Below, piece after piece: positions 63,430 through 64,000 of a DNA stretch of 64,000 nucleotides (the first letter of the stretch is position 1; each line of letters begins with the position of its first letter). Below the pieces are notes generated by a model that was given only the letters and a program-made list of their open reading frames with translations, was not told the DNA's origin and did not search any database. Source of the DNA: JAGLHV01 sp023143305 [NCBI: Clostridia bacterium] (GTDB taxonomy: Bacteria; CBDUZB01; JAGLHV01). The translations under genes and the position numbers were made by a program. The stretch covers positions 1-64,000 of the forward strand of contig DAOVVV010000003.1 in the NCBI GenBank assembly GCA_030637025.1, written 5' to 3'.

Positions 63430-64000
63430 TTAAACTGTCTTTCTATAAACATTCCATTCTTCCCCACTATATTTTGTTTCCCTTAAGTCCTGTGCCAATT
63501 TTTTTTCCTCAAAACTTAGTTCTTCTTCCCTTAAATTAACCGAAAAAGTCTCCCGGAAAGATTCTATAAGTTTAAGTTGTATCTCATTAAAACTTACTTC
63601 TTTTCCCATTACTTCGGATAGGGAACATATTCTTTTTTTTATTCTTCCCGATTTTTTTTTTAAAAAAGGAGTAACCTCATCTATATTTAATTTTAAAGGA
63701 ATTGACCCATGTTGAAAAATCAAACCCTTTCGCCTTTTTTGCGCATTACCCCCTATTTTTTTTCCATTAATAAGAATATCATATTCCTCTTTGGAAGCAA
63801 AACAAAAGCTGGAAGGTTTTCCTAATTTTTCACCTTCTACTTTACCCTCTACGGCAAAATATGCCTCTATGCCCAATTTTTTATACATATTAATTAAAAA
63901 AGAACAGATTGTTTTATAGGAACCTTTTACCCCGGGAAGCATCTCCATTTCTTCCCGGGAACAAATAAAACTATAAGTTACTTCCTGATGATGAAAAATT
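63430..64000 (-). CDS. lipM: LipM-like octanoyltransferase, C-terminal part
   Basis: About 189 codons of a biotin/lipoate ligase-family protein; the 5' end lies beyond the right edge. The open frame continues upstream of the first internal ATG (63948) as IFHHQEVTYSFICSREEMEM, the usual core after the missing GGRAV motif. GKKIGGNAQKRRKGLIFQHG and SIPLKLN follow, typical of LipM/LplA proteins. LipM moves octanoyl from ACP to a lipoyl domain, feeding LipA, whose gene is downstream on the same strand. Lipoate-protein ligase LplA cannot be excluded without the N-terminus. Confidence 0.85.
   Translation of the reverse strand, partial: IFHHQEVTYSFICSREEMEMLPGVKGSYKTICSFLINMYKKLGIEAYFAVEGKVEGEKLGKPSSFCFASKEEYDILINGKKIGGNAQKRRKGLIFQHGSIPLKLNIDEVTPFLKKKSGRIKKRICSLSEVMGKEVSFNEIQLKLIESFRETFSVNLREEELSFEEKKLAQDLRETKYSGEEWNVYRKTV

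Noticed and set aside
1-64000. tRNA, rRNA or other structured RNA genes
   Set aside because: No cloverleaf-like segments or rRNA text were seen in the intergenic regions on reading; a tRNAscan or Rfam search could still find a missed one.

Overview
The window is AT-rich DNA from an uncultured-looking diderm (Gram-negative-type) bacterium. The evidence is a complete lipid A/outer-membrane block: BamA, a Skp-like chaperone, LpxD, an LpxC-FabZ fusion, LpxA, LpxI, LpxB, MsbA and TamB. There are also a Wza-type export lipoprotein, a beta-barrel protein, LspA and Lgt. LpxC-FabZ fusion, LpxI instead of LpxH and a Gfo/Idh oxidoreductase inside the lpx block recall candidate phyla such as Omnitrophota or Desantisbacteria. 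That placement is an impression, not a phylogeny. No rRNA, tRNA, CRISPR array, integrase or transposase gene was seen.

Layout. (1) 1-7.4 kb, minus strand: a run with no standard operon name. Two tandem gene pairs each encode a membrane-anchored carbohydrate-binding-like protein and a small membrane-anchored coiled-coil protein. They are followed by a GH57-like protein with an eroded active site, an HtrA protease and the start of a UvrD-type helicase. (2) 7.5-11.6 kb: housekeeping genes metG, ricT-like, holB and tmk. (3) 11.8-28.3 kb: a Wzx/Wzy-type exopolysaccharide or O-antigen operon, read on the minus strand from a good promoter at 28.35 kb. Its order is FecR-like protein, beta-barrel, export lipoprotein, Wzz-tyrosine kinase, O-antigen-ligase-like TPR protein, flippase, methyltransferase, glycosyltransferase, second polymerase-like protein, four more GT4 enzymes and a possible 58-residue protein. 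(4) 28.4-33.1 kb: a signalling locus with a membrane adenylate/guanylate cyclase divergent from a histidine kinase and a REC-GAF-HD-GYP regulator. The cyclase and kinase appear to share a related sensor half. (5) 33.3-42.5 kb: coaBC, rpoZ, gmk, rluD, lgt, lspA, ileS, a YggT-like gene and proC. (6) 42.6-44.7 kb: rpmB on the plus strand, then a PorV/UPF0164-like protein and cysE. (7) 44.8-61.6 kb: msbA, lpxB, Gfo/Idh oxidoreductase, lpxI, lpxA, lpxC-fabZ, lpxD, skp/ompH, bamA and tamB. (8) 61.9-64 kb: lipA and a lipM-like octanoyltransferase cut by the right edge.

How it fits together. Blocks 3 and 4 form a surface-polysaccharide factory beside a likely second-messenger switch. Block 7 builds lipid A, flips it and assembles outer-membrane proteins. 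Block 1 looks like an undescribed envelope module that may handle a glucan.

The intergenic DNA is unusually rich in dispersed repeats. These include a 162-bp imperfect palindrome with terminal inverted repeats, a two-hairpin element whose two copies show a compensatory base-pair change, a family sharing the core CCCTTCGACT, an 11-bp tandem repeat, and word-like repeats shared between 35.8 and 62.8 kb. The repeats and the 1-7.4 kb module are the parts most worth a second look.
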